NCBI GenBank assembly: GCA_964513465.1
Contig: CAZEMR010000052.1
Span: 1 to 21,303 of the forward strand
DNA: 21,303 nucleotides
From: CAZEMR01 sp964513465
GTDB taxonomy: Bacteria > Bacteroidota > Ignavibacteria > Kapaibacteriales > UBA2268
Direction: 5' to 3'
The notes beneath the pieces are model-generated. The model was not told where the DNA came from and did no database searches. It saw only the letters and a program-made list of their open reading frames with translations. Within the stretch, counting starts at the first letter, position 1; each line of letters starts with the position of its first letter. Below are positions 7,681-15,671 of the stretch, piece by piece. The position numbers and the translations under genes are program-made.

Positions 7681-9141
7681 ATGAGACTTCCCGCGCTTTT
7701 AGATCATGCTGCTTTTTTGATCAAAATCATCTACAAATCCCCGCAGCCCCCGGATTCCGTGGCTTCGGCATACTTCCGAAAGCAGAAATATATCGGTAGC
7801 AAGGAAAGGCGCTTTCTATCCGAATGCGTTTTCGATTCGCTCCGAAATCTAACATTATATATATATGCTTTCGCCAATGCGGCCAAAGACACCAGGCTCG
7901 GCGCAAGACCGCCCGAAAAACGACGCATGGACGACGATTCCGCATGGGGTATTTGCTTTGCGTCAGCGCTACTGGCGCATTCGAGGGCCACCGGCGGGGA
8001 CAACTTCTCCCCTGCCCTTTTGCTGAATAAAATTTTAAAGATCGATGAAAATGAGATTTTACCTCTTTTTGAAACGGTACTTGCCGGGAAATCCGATTCG
8101 GACAGCGATTCGGCTAAGATTATTATAAATAATATAATTGCGGCTTTCGATGCCGTCGATCTGCCGCCGGATGCGGCTGCGCCGGAGCAAATCTCAATCC
8201 GTTATTCCATGCCGCAATGGATTGTCGAAGAGCTCGCCGGACATCCTATGCTGGATTTTGATCTGCCTCGCATCTCAGGACTGACCGGCTCTTTTCTGAC
8301 CGGCGCGCCACTGGGCCTTCGAGTCAATACCCTGCTCGCAACCCGCGATAGTGTACTGGCGGAACTCAAAGAAATGGGAATCGATGCCGTTGCGGGAGCG
8401 CTTTCTCCCGATGCGATTATAGTCAACGAACGTGTAAGATTATTGGATTCAACGCTTTATATGCGCGGAAAAATCGAGGTGCAGGACGAGGGCAGCCAGG
8501 TAATTTCATGGGCTGCGGCTCCGGCGCCCGGCGACCGCATACTCGACGCCTGCGCGGGCGCTGGCGGTAAGTCGCTCCATTTATCGGCTATTACTGACGG
8601 CGATTCGGATATTCTTGCTAATGATACCGAGCCGCGCCGCCTGAAAGAAGTTTCTAAAAGGGCTAAACGTGCCGGCTATAATAATATTTCCACGATTGTT
8701 ATGAATATGCGAAATATATCGGACAAAATCAAGCCGATTTTCGATTCTTTTGATCTCGTACTGGTCGATGCGCCATGCTCGGGGATGGGTACGCTGCGCC
8801 GTAATCCAATGAAAAAATATACGATTACGCCGCGATTGCTTTCGCGCCTGGCCAAAAAGCAATACGAAATTCTCGAATTTTATTCTAATTTTGTGCGGCC
8901 GGGTGGCGCACTGGTTTACGCCACGTGTTCGATCATGCCTCAGGAAAACGAAGAAGTTGTAATTAATTTCTTGAAAAATCATCAGGAATTCCGTCCAACC
9001 CCGATCGCGCCGCATCTGGAGCGCTTTGGCATACGTGCGGACGGCCTCGGCGAGGATGACCATATGCTGCGGCTTTCGCCGGATAAACACAATACGGACG
9101 GCTTTTTCGTCGCAAGAATGGTAAAAGACATAGATTTTTAG
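7681..9141 (+). CDS. RsmB/NOL1-NOP2-Sun family rRNA (cytosine-5) methyltransferase
   Basis: This 486-residue SAM-dependent m5C methyltransferase is most like RsmB (16S rRNA C967). The catalytic half has LDACAGAGGKS (289-297, SAM-binding loop), VDAPCSGMG with Cys366 (motif IV) and VYATCSIMPQENE with Cys416 (motif VI). These are the two cysteines that release and attack the base in this family. Residues ~190-270 (MPQWIVEEL, LRVNTLLATRDSV, YMRGKIEVQDEGSQVIS) match the RNA-binding lead-in of RsmB/RsmF proteins. The N-terminal ~140 residues are poorly conserved but could be the NusB-like domain of RsmB. No Shine-Dalgarno is seen before the ATG. The HAD gene follows after 23 nt. The exact target cytosine cannot be decided from sequence. 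Confidence 0.85.
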   Translation: MRLPALLDHAAFLIKIIYKSPQPPDSVASAYFRKQKYIGSKERRFLSECVFDSLRNLTLYIYAFANAAKDTRLGARPPEKRRMDDDSAWGICFASALLAHSRATGGDNFSPALLLNKILKIDENEILPLFETVLAGKSDSDSDSAKIIINNIIAAFDAVDLPPDAAAPEQISIRYSMPQWIVEELAGHPMLDFDLPRISGLTGSFLTGAPLGLRVNTLLATRDSVLAELKEMGIDAVAGALSPDAIIVNERVRLLDSTLYMRGKIEVQDEGSQVISWAAAPAPGDRILDACAGAGGKSLHLSAITDGDSDILANDTEPRRLKEVSKRAKRAGYNNISTIVMNMRNISDKIKPIFDSFDLVLVDAPCSGMGTLRRNPMKKYTITPRLLSRLAKKQYEILEFYSNFVRPGGALVYATCSIMPQENEEVVINFLKNHQEFRPTPIAPHLERFGIRADGLGEDDHMLRLSPDKHNTDGFFVARMVKDIDF

Positions 9142-9164
9142 AGATTAATTAATTATTAAAAATT

Positions 9165-9770
9165 TTGCCAATACATAATATCATATTCGATTTCGGCGGA
9201 GTGCTTTACGACATAGATCCGCGGCTCTCGCTCGGCGAATTCGCCCGATTGAGCGGCAGGCACGATATTCTCGGACAGCCCCCATCCCATGATTTCGAAG
9301 AAAACGTTATATTTCCCTTCGAGAAAGGCGGAATCAGCGCTGGGGCGTTCCGCAATGCAATCCGCCGCGAGCTTGATTTCGAAGCGCCGGACTCAGAGAT
9401 AGACCGCGCATGGAACGCCACACTAATCGGCGTACGCCCCGATTCGATGCGCCTTATCGGGGAATTATGCAACGCGTTTAACTTGTATATTCTAAGCAAT
9501 ACCAACGAGATACATCATTCGAAATTCGCACCCGAATGCAAAGAATTATTTTCCATGTTCGGAAATAAATATTTTTCATTCAAAGTCGGAATGCGCAAAC
9601 CCGACCGTGAAATTTTCGAATATTTATTAAATACGGAAAAAATTGCTCCGCAGGAATCGCTTTTTATTGACGACACCGCCGAGAATATCAGTGCGGCAGA
9701 GGATTGCGGAATAAAGGCGCTGCACTTAAGCGGTTGCGCGTCATTGTCAGAATTATTACACAATGTGTAA
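9165..9770 (+). CDS. HAD superfamily (subfamily IA) hydrolase, YihX-like
   Basis: This 201-residue HAD-type phosphatase shows all four motifs: motif I IIFDFGGVLYDID (nucleophile Asp9; Gly instead of Asp at +2, as in the YihX sugar-phosphate phosphatase type), motif II LYILSNTNEIHH, motif III lysine in GMRKPDREIF, and motif IV LFIDDTAENISAAE. The helical cap lies at about 20-95. The likely substrate is a small phosphorylated metabolite, perhaps a sugar phosphate, but this cannot be settled. I start it at the TTG at 9165 because motif I begins only seven codons later and there is no in-frame ATG before it. It lies 23 nt after the methyltransferase gene. Its stop codon forms part of the TTACACA-A-TGTGTAA palindrome preceding the next gene. 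Confidence 0.8.
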   Translation: MPIHNIIFDFGGVLYDIDPRLSLGEFARLSGRHDILGQPPSHDFEENVIFPFEKGGISAGAFRNAIRRELDFEAPDSEIDRAWNATLIGVRPDSMRLIGELCNAFNLYILSNTNEIHHSKFAPECKELFSMFGNKYFSFKVGMRKPDREIFEYLLNTEKIAPQESLFIDDTAENISAAEDCGIKALHLSGCASLSELLHNV

Positions 9771-9815
9771 ACATTTACACATCTTTTACGTCTCAATAGT
9801 GTAATACATTACACA
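9756..9815 (+). promoter_or_regulatory. Operator-like TTACACA/TGTGTAA cluster over a possible promoter
   Basis: Within 60 bp lie TTACACA-A-TGTGTAA (9756-9770, perfect 7-bp arms), TTACACA (9775-9781) and GTGTAAT-AC-ATTACAC (9799-9814, perfect 7-bp arms). A sigma70-like pair TTTACA (9774-9779) and TAGTGT (9797-9802) with a 17-bp spacer overlaps these repeats. The last arm ends 12 nt before the start codon of the DEDDh-UvrC-like gene. This arrangement suits a dimeric repressor that blocks transcription of the nuclease. The regulator is unknown. Confidence 0.5.
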
Positions 9816-9826
9816 ATACGAAACAG

Positions 9827-11539
9827 ATGCACACACACGGCAGAGAGAATACGGAGATAACGGAAGGTCCATTCATCGTAGTGGACGTAGAAACGACGGG
9901 ATCGAATCCGGACAGCAACAGAATCACGGAGATCGCTCTGGTAACAGTCAGCGGTAACGAGATCGTATCGGAGTACAGCTCGCTGGTCAATCCGCATCAG
10001 TTTATTCCGCGATTTATCGCTAATATGACGGGTATATCCAACGAGATGGCCGCCACCGCACCAGATGCGATCAAGGTATACCCACGGGTTTCGCAGATTT
10101 TATCGCATCCCGGGGCCGTATTCGTGGCCCACAACGCCCGCTTCGACTGGGGGTTTATCACCAATACTTTGCAGCGCGAGGGCTTCCCGATCGAGAATAT
10201 GCCCCGGCTCTGCACTCTGAAGCTGGCCCGCCGCCTTCTGCCCAAGAGCCTGAAGAAGAACGTAGGCGCACTCGCTGCCTACTTCGGAGTCGAGATGCGC
10301 AACCGCCACCGCGCTTTCGGCGACGCCGAGGCCACCGCCGCAATATTGATCGAGCTGATCGAAATGGCCCGCCGCGAACATGGCATTGACAATATCCACG
10401 ACCTGCTGGTATTCCAGAATAAGCCGATTAAAAATTTCAAACCGCCGGTGCGCACTTATAAACGGCTGGAGCCGGTGCTGAATGAATTACCAATCGACCC
10501 GGGCGTTTATTATTTTACGGATAAAAAAAATGCTATATTATATATAGGAAAGGCCAAATCGCTCAGGCAGCGCGTCAACAGCTACTTTCGCAATGGCGAT
10601 ACCACCTCGCGCAAAATCGCCGAGATGCTGAAATACGCCCACGGGCTGCGCTGGACAACCACTGATTCGGAGCTTGAGGCGCTGCTGATGGAATCCGCCG
10701 AGATCAAGCGCCACCTGCCGCCATACAACACAGTCGCAAAGCATTACCGCCAGTTCCCGTTTATCAAAATATCGAACGACACGGAATTCCCCGTGCTCGA
10801 GAAAACTTTTGTGCTCGATGAGGACGGCGCGGACTACTTCGGGCCCTTCCGCAGCAACTATATGGTGGACGAAATTTTGCAGACAATCGACCGGCAGTTC
10901 CGGCTGCGAAGCTGCGACCAGCCAATAGTTTACGACGAGAACAACCGCCCCTGCTTTTATTACCAGATTGAGCGCTGCGGCTCGCCCTGCAGCGGCAAAA
11001 TGACCAAAACCGAATACGAGCGCGAGCTCGAACGCGTGCGATTCTTCCTGGGCGGATTCTCGGATGGAATAATCACGCAACTAATCCGCAAAATGAATGA
11101 ATTCGCCGACGCCGAGCAATTCGAACTGGCCGATTCGCTGAAGCACCAGATCACAGAGCTGCGGCGGCTTTTCGCCCGACGCGAGAACGTCCCTACTTCC
11201 GTCAACCAGAACAACGTCGTCGTGGTCATCCCTGGCGGGGGCCGCGAGAAAACCGCCGACGTATTCCTGATACGCCACGGCAAGCTGGCGCATTTCGAGA
11301 CGCTCGGCATCAAACAACCGCTCGATCAATTCGCCGAAACGCTCGGCCACACCTACTTCAACGGCAACACTGCACCGCTGCGGTTCACCCCCGAGGACAT
11401 CGACGAAATCCGAATCGTCAACTCATGGATATATAAATATAACACCAGCGGCAGTTTTATATACGTCGAAGGCAAATCGCCCAAAGCTCTGCTTTCCGAG
11501 TTCAGACAAGCCCTGCGTGGCGAACAACCGGAGGAATAA
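9827..11539 (+). CDS. DEDDh 3'-5' exonuclease fused to UvrC-like GIY-YIG nuclease
   Basis: This 570-residue fusion begins with a DnaQ-like exonuclease domain (~15-185) carrying the full DEDDh set: Asp20 and Glu22 in VVDVETTG, Asp107 in HNARFDWGF, and His161 and Asp166 in NRHRAFGDAEA. A UvrC-type GIY-YIG domain follows (~220-305): GVYYFTDKKNA, ILYIGKAKSLRQRV, and the metal-binding Glu289 in ALLMESAEIK. Next is a four-cysteine region (RSC, RPCFYY, ERCGSPC) like the iron-sulfur segment of UvrC. Then comes a UVR-like helix pair (ADAEQFELADSLKHQI). The RNase H-like endonuclease and helix-hairpin-helix domains of full UvrC are absent, so it resembles Cho (one-sided 3' incision) with an added exonuclease. 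A role in excision repair is inferred. This fusion type is known in other bacteria, including mycobacteria. Confidence 0.88.
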   Translation: MHTHGRENTEITEGPFIVVDVETTGSNPDSNRITEIALVTVSGNEIVSEYSSLVNPHQFIPRFIANMTGISNEMAATAPDAIKVYPRVSQILSHPGAVFVAHNARFDWGFITNTLQREGFPIENMPRLCTLKLARRLLPKSLKKNVGALAAYFGVEMRNRHRAFGDAEATAAILIELIEMARREHGIDNIHDLLVFQNKPIKNFKPPVRTYKRLEPVLNELPIDPGVYYFTDKKNAILYIGKAKSLRQRVNSYFRNGDTTSRKIAEMLKYAHGLRWTTTDSELEALLMESAEIKRHLPPYNTVAKHYRQFPFIKISNDTEFPVLEKTFVLDEDGADYFGPFRSNYMVDEILQTIDRQFRLRSCDQPIVYDENNRPCFYYQIERCGSPCSGKMTKTEYERELERVRFFLGGFSDGIITQLIRKMNEFADAEQFELADSLKHQITELRRLFARRENVPTSVNQNNVVVVIPGGGREKTADVFLIRHGKLAHFETLGIKQPLDQFAETLGHTYFNGNTAPLRFTPEDIDEIRIVNSWIYKYNTSGSFIYVEGKSPKALLSEFRQALRGEQPEE

Positions 11540-11563
11540 GTATTAATCGCAATTCGCGGCAGC

Positions 11564-11579
11564 TTTTTTTTTGGGGGGG
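11564..11579. repeat. T9-G7 homopolymer junction
   Basis: Nine Ts (11564-11572) run directly into seven Gs (11573-11579) in the 40-bp space between the convergent nuclease gene and the HEPN pseudogene. The Ts follow only a weak GC stem (CGC-AATTC-GCG), so it is a poor terminator. Such tracts are prone to slippage and to sequencing error. Confidence 0.6.
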
Positions 11580-11979
11580 TTATTTTGAATTCAAATAATG
11601 TGTAATTCTCTCAATAAACTGTTGCATCTCATCGAACATCTCAACGACTTCTTTACTTTCAAACTCAACAAAGACATCGTAGTCGCCTTTAGTACGCCGA
11701 TTAAATGCTTTGTTGATCATTTTGCCATACTCTTGTTCAATTAATCCAGTATGAATAAAATTTTGTTAAACCATCCAATTAACTGAGCATGTTTTGAAGT
11801 TTCAAATTTATCATATATTCCGAGAGCGAGCAGAATATAAACATTCCATAATAAATCCGGTTTACGGCTGATCGTAATCTATTATTCTCAATTAAAAGCC
11901 TTACGTCTTCAATAGTTTGTAAGGCTTGCTCAGTTCGATAAGAAATTAGATTACTTCTGTCTTTAGGATCAATGCTCAT
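11580..11979 (-). pseudogene. HEPN-domain protein with two frameshifts
   Basis: The intact start (11979) encodes MSIDPKDRSNLISYRTEQAL... then RSAVNRIYYGMF, the signature helix of the HEPN family, but the frame stops at 11779. Continuing in the other frames recovers the rest of a normal HEPN protein: YILLALGIYDKFETSKHAQL then IGWFNK, and after a second shift IFIHTGLIEQEYGKMINKAF, RRTKGDYDVFVEFESKEVVE and a natural stop at 11580. Each break is explained by one missing base in a short A/T run, near 11839-11841 and 11757-11760. HEPN proteins paired with MNT nucleotidyltransferases are often RNase toxins. The RRTKGDYD segment lacks the histidine of the Rx4-6H active site. Either the gene has decayed or the assembly has two indel errors. 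Confidence 0.8.
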
Positions 11980-12296
11980 GCATAAATTCCATATTTGATT
12001 GCATTTTGGAATATTGGCTGTCGGCCGCGAAGAGAATCGATTTCGCTGACTGATAATATATGCACATCAAGCAAAATATCATATTTCAGATCAATATCAT
12101 AGCACAAATCAAGAATTCGGTTCTCGTCGCTTGTGGAATAATTCGAATCAAGAATTATCAGAACATCATAATCGGAAAATTCGTCAGAATCATTTCGGGC
12201 CCGCGAGCCGAAAAGGATCACATCGGCTACGCATTTTCCGAAATTCCGCCGAAGGTAATTTTTCAGATTTGCAAGTATTTGATAGTTGCGATTCAT
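11976..12296 (-). CDS. MNT-type minimal nucleotidyltransferase (MntA-like antitoxin)
   Basis: This 106-residue protein has the nucleotidyltransferase core: VILFGSRARNDSDEFSDYDV, with Gly30-Ser31 and the metal-binding pair Asp42 and Asp44, and a likely third acidic residue Asp77 in DILLDVHIL. Its length is normal for the family. In HEPN/MNT (type VII) systems the MNT protein adds AMP to the HEPN toxin and neutralises it. Its stop codon overlaps the start of the HEPN gene by 4 nt (ATGA), the usual translational coupling of such pairs. The partner is frame-broken here, so the antitoxin may be an orphan. A 10-bp inverted repeat lies 42-77 nt upstream and could be its operator. Confidence 0.85.
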   Translation of the reverse strand: MNRNYQILANLKNYLRRNFGKCVADVILFGSRARNDSDEFSDYDVLIILDSNYSTSDENRILDLCYDIDLKYDILLDVHILSVSEIDSLRGRQPIFQNAIKYGIYA

Positions 12297-12337
12297 TTCA
12301 TTATTGTTTACCTGACTGTATGAATTTCTTTAAGATA

Positions 12338-12373
12338 TTATTCCCTCCACAATATAGCCAAATGAGGGAATAA
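12338..12373. repeat. 10-bp inverted repeat upstream of the MNT gene
   Basis: TTATTCCCTC (12338-12347) and GAGGGAATAA (12364-12373) are perfect reverse complements around a 16-nt loop. It lies 42 nt upstream of the MNT start on the minus strand and about 130 nt before the TonB receptor start on the plus strand. It could be an operator for the MNT/HEPN pair or a hairpin. No T tract follows on the plus strand, so a terminator is unlikely. Confidence 0.5.
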
Positions 12374-12501
12374 ATCAAAGGGGTATGTTTTGCGCGAAAA
12401 TGAACGCCGGGCGCGAATATATTGGAGCCCTATGCCAAAACATTTTCGGGCGATATGCGTTTAATCTGGTATTTTCAACTTTCTCTTAGTTCCCGATTTT
12501 T

Positions 12502-14757
12502 ATGAAATTTAAGGCTTTCCTCCTATATATATTTATTGCGGCGGCATTGGCCGGCACCGCACGCGCGGCCACGCTCAGCGGATACGTGGTGGACGATAAG
12601 TCCGGCGAACCGCTGATCGGCGCATCAATCGCGATCCCAGGCGCTAAGCTGGGCGGATACACCAATAAGAGCGGCTTTTTCTCGATTAAGGACATCCCGG
12701 CGAAAAAGCTGGAGGTCAACGTCCAGTTCGTGGGCTATGAGACGCTGCGGCGGACGATCGAGTTTGCGCGTGGCGAAGCCGTGCGCGAGACCTTCCGGCT
12801 GGAGCAGACCTCCGTCACACTCGACGAGGTCACGGTCGAGGCCGTGCGCGATATGGACCGCCGCGAGATCACCGTAAGCAAAATCAACGTGCCGGTGCAG
12901 CAGATACGCGAGATCCGGGTGGGCGGCGAATCCGATTTGTTTCGCTCGCTGCAGTTTTTGCCGGGCATTCTGACTTCGTCGCAGCTATCGAGCGGACTGT
13001 TCGTGCGCGGCGGGTCTCCGGATCAGAATCTGGTGCTGGTGGACGGCACGGTGGTTTATAACCCCACGCATTTATTCGGGTTTATCTCGACTTTCAATTC
13101 CGAAGCGATAGCGGATGTGGAGCTTATCAAGGGCGGATTTCCGGCGGAGTACGGCGGGAGGCTCTCGGCGGTGCTGAATATCACGCAGAAGGAGGGCAAT
13201 AAAAATGAAATCGAGGGCATGGCCAAAATCGGCGCAATTTCCTCGAGCGCCTCGCTCGAGGGGCCGCTGGGCAACGGCTCGTGGCTGGTATCGGGCCGCA
13301 GGACATATTTCGAGCTGATCAAAGGACTTATCCCGGAAGACCCGGATGAGCCTATTCCCGATTTCAATTTTTATGATATTAATGCAAAAATTACTCAGAA
13401 TTTATCCAAAAATGACAAGATTTTCCTGAGCGGATTCGCCAGCAGCGACAATCTCGCATACGGCAGCTTCGGGCTGGAGGCCAATCTCCGGGTGGCCAAC
13501 CGGCTTCTGGCGGCGCGCTGGAATCATGTGTTCGGCGACGACGTCTTCACGGTCGTGAGCCTGAGCGGCAGCCGCTATGATAATGAATTCATCGGCGACC
13601 TGTCGGGATATGAATTTTTGATAAATAATTCGATTTCGGATATTTCCGCAAAGGCAAGCCTGGAGTGGTTTACAAGCGATATTCTGACTCATAAATTCGG
13701 GATCGAATCCACCAAATTTACATTTGATTATCTTCAGAATTTCACCGGCGATACGGATTCGACTCAGTCCGGCGCAAGCGGCGCAACGACTAATCTGACG
13801 ATAGGCGACCGGAATCACAGCGCATATATGCAGATCAATTATGATCCGATAGAGCTGACCACTGTGCAGGCGGGATTCCGCGCGAGCTATTTCGAGCTGG
13901 CTGACTTTTTCACTATCGATCCGCGGCTGGCGGTGAAGTATCGGTTTACGGATGCGCTGGCTGTCAAAGCGGCTTTCGGGATATTCCACCAGAATCTGCG
14001 GCTGGCCTCGCAGCAGGATTTCTCGTTTTTCGATACCTGGCTGCCCACCGACAGCACGCTCCCTGTCAGCCGCGCGGTGCATTATATATTAAGCGCGGAA
14101 TATGGCGGAATCGACGATCTCGACCTCACATTCGATATATATTACAAGCAGATGCAGCACGTCAGCGAGCTGAATCGCACAGCGCTTGCGGGCGATAAGG
14201 TCAGCGACATTTTCTACACCGGCAACGCTGAGGCATACGGCGCGGAGGTATTCGTCCAGCGCAAATTCGGCCGACTGACCGGCTGGCTGGGTTACGCGTT
14301 CGGGTTTATCACATCGCAGTTCGACAGCATCAACGGCGGCCGAGAGTTCCGCCCGAAATACGACCGCCGGCACGACCTTAAGCTCGTTGTGCAATACAAA
14401 ATCGACGACAACTGGGACGTCGGGCTGAACTTCACATTCCAGTCGGGGCAGTCCTATACGGGCGCCTCGTCGCAGTTCCGGTCGAAACTGCCGGGTAACG
14501 AATACGGAAGGGGCAAAATTATACCCACCCAGCGCTATGGCCTGAGGCTGCCGCCGTCGCACCAGCTAAATATCAATGCGAGCTATGCGTTCGATATGTG
14601 GGGTCTTAGGTCGAAGGTAATCCTCGATATTTTCAATATTTATAACCGGCGCGACATCTGGTTCCGCTACTACAATACACGCGAGGACATTATCGAGGTC
14701 GAGGACGTGCGCCTGATACCAATTTTGCCGACAATTTCATTTGAAACAAGATTCTGA
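12502..14757 (+). CDS. TonB-dependent outer-membrane receptor with carboxypeptidase-regulatory domain
   Basis: This 751-residue outer-membrane receptor has a signal peptide (residues 1-22, ending ARA). A CarboxypepD-reg-like domain follows at ~24-110 (LSGYVVDDKSGEPLIGASIA, GYTNKSGFFSIKDIP). The plug at ~130-240 carries SGLFVRGGSPDQNLVLVDGT, FNSEAIADVELIKGGFPAEY and GGRLSAVLNI. The remainder is a beta barrel with alternating aromatic strands, ending SFETRF with a C-terminal phenylalanine typical of barrel proteins. It should import a bulky substrate using TonB energy; the substrate is not identifiable. A DUF4249-like lipoprotein gene follows after 6 nt, a common pairing with receptors of this subtype and probably its surface-binding partner. 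No Shine-Dalgarno is seen. Confidence 0.9.
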   Translation: MKFKAFLLYIFIAAALAGTARAATLSGYVVDDKSGEPLIGASIAIPGAKLGGYTNKSGFFSIKDIPAKKLEVNVQFVGYETLRRTIEFARGEAVRETFRLEQTSVTLDEVTVEAVRDMDRREITVSKINVPVQQIREIRVGGESDLFRSLQFLPGILTSSQLSSGLFVRGGSPDQNLVLVDGTVVYNPTHLFGFISTFNSEAIADVELIKGGFPAEYGGRLSAVLNITQKEGNKNEIEGMAKIGAISSSASLEGPLGNGSWLVSGRRTYFELIKGLIPEDPDEPIPDFNFYDINAKITQNLSKNDKIFLSGFASSDNLAYGSFGLEANLRVANRLLAARWNHVFGDDVFTVVSLSGSRYDNEFIGDLSGYEFLINNSISDISAKASLEWFTSDILTHKFGIESTKFTFDYLQNFTGDTDSTQSGASGATTNLTIGDRNHSAYMQINYDPIELTTVQAGFRASYFELADFFTIDPRLAVKYRFTDALAVKAAFGIFHQNLRLASQQDFSFFDTWLPTDSTLPVSRAVHYILSAEYGGIDDLDLTFDIYYKQMQHVSELNRTALAGDKVSDIFYTGNAEAYGAEVFVQRKFGRLTGWLGYAFGFITSQFDSINGGREFRPKYDRRHDLKLVVQYKIDDNWDVGLNFTFQSGQSYTGASSQFRSKLPGNEYGRGKIIPTQRYGLRLPPSHQLNINASYAFDMWGLRSKVILDIFNIYNRRDIWFRYYNTREDIIEVEDVRLIPILPTISFETRF

Positions 14758-14763
14758 TAAATT

Positions 14764-15624
14764 ATGAAAAGCATATATATATTAATCGCCGCAATTATTC
14801 TGTCCGTAGTGATTTACGGATGCGAAGACCCCGTGCCGACCAATTACAAAGAGGAATACGTCGTCGAGGCGCTGCTGTTCGTTGGCGAGCCCATCGAGGA
14901 CATCAAGGTGCTGCGGACGCTCCCGATTATGCAGGAATTCAATTATGATTCGAGTATCGTGCGCGATGCAGTCGTGCGAATCATGGGCGAGGACAGGGTA
15001 TTCGAACTCGAGATAGACACCTCGGTAAGCGGATATTATTTTGCGGATAAATCGTATAAAATTAAAGCAAATACGGAATACCGGCTGGAGTGCGTGCTGC
15101 CCAATGGCGAGACCGTCACCGGCAAGACCATCACTCCCGCGCCGAGCGAATGGATAAAGCCTCCGCCGCCGATGATTCAGTTCCCGATCGATACGTCTAA
15201 TTTCGCGACGCCGGATTCATTATATATCGAATGGAAGAAAATGCCCGGCTATTCGTTCTATGCACTCCGGATCAATAATCTGGATAGCCTCGAATACGGC
15301 ATCTATCTGGACAATGTCCCCGACGACGAGCTGAACCGCCGCGTGCACGGGCCGCCGCGTGGCGACCGCTTCTTTCGCGAGACCGCCACATGGCTGCTGG
15401 CGCCAACCTCGAAAACGCCTGTGATCTGGACAATTTTCAAATGGTTCGGCCCCCACGAGGTAAGCGTCATGGTGCCGGATTATAATTTTATCGAATGGTT
15501 TTTGCAGTATTCGACCGGCTCGCAGTATAACGACCTGTTGGGCAGCATCGAGGGCGGCAAGGGCGTATTCGGTTCGGCATCGATCATCCGCGATTCGACA
15601 TTTCTGCTGAAGAATCAGCCATAA
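14764..15624 (+). CDS. DUF4249-like lipoprotein, TonB-receptor partner
   Basis: This 286-residue lipoprotein has the N-terminus MKSIYILIAAIILSVVIYGC, a hydrophobic signal with a lipobox-like IYGC followed by EDP. The body begins YKEEYVVEALLFVGEPIEDI and contains VVRIMGEDRVFELE and YRLECVLPNGETVTGKTITP, matching the beta-rich start of DUF4249 proteins. These are encoded next to TonB-dependent receptors in Bacteroidota. Its function is not established; a role in substrate capture at the receptor is inferred from position. The gene starts 6 nt after the receptor stop, so the two are very likely translated from one mRNA. PGI/PMI follows after 47 nt. I rank DUF4249 as likely rather than certain, because family recognition rests mainly on the first half. 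Confidence 0.75.
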   Translation: MKSIYILIAAIILSVVIYGCEDPVPTNYKEEYVVEALLFVGEPIEDIKVLRTLPIMQEFNYDSSIVRDAVVRIMGEDRVFELEIDTSVSGYYFADKSYKIKANTEYRLECVLPNGETVTGKTITPAPSEWIKPPPPMIQFPIDTSNFATPDSLYIEWKKMPGYSFYALRINNLDSLEYGIYLDNVPDDELNRRVHGPPRGDRFFRETATWLLAPTSKTPVIWTIFKWFGPHEVSVMVPDYNFIEWFLQYSTGSQYNDLLGSIEGGKGVFGSASIIRDSTFLLKNQP

Positions 15625-15671
15625 TTTTCGTATTTTAATGTTTTATTATTGATTAAAATTTTGTGGTAATT

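Noticed and set aside
12395..12448. CGAAAATG ... CATTTTCG inverted repeat upstream of the TonB receptor
   Set aside because: Only 8 bp with a 38-nt separation; easily expected by chance.
15632..15659. ATTTTAAT/ATTAAAAT inverted repeat between the DUF4249-like and PGI/PMI genes
   Set aside because: The stem contains only A-T pairs and is too weak to call a terminator.
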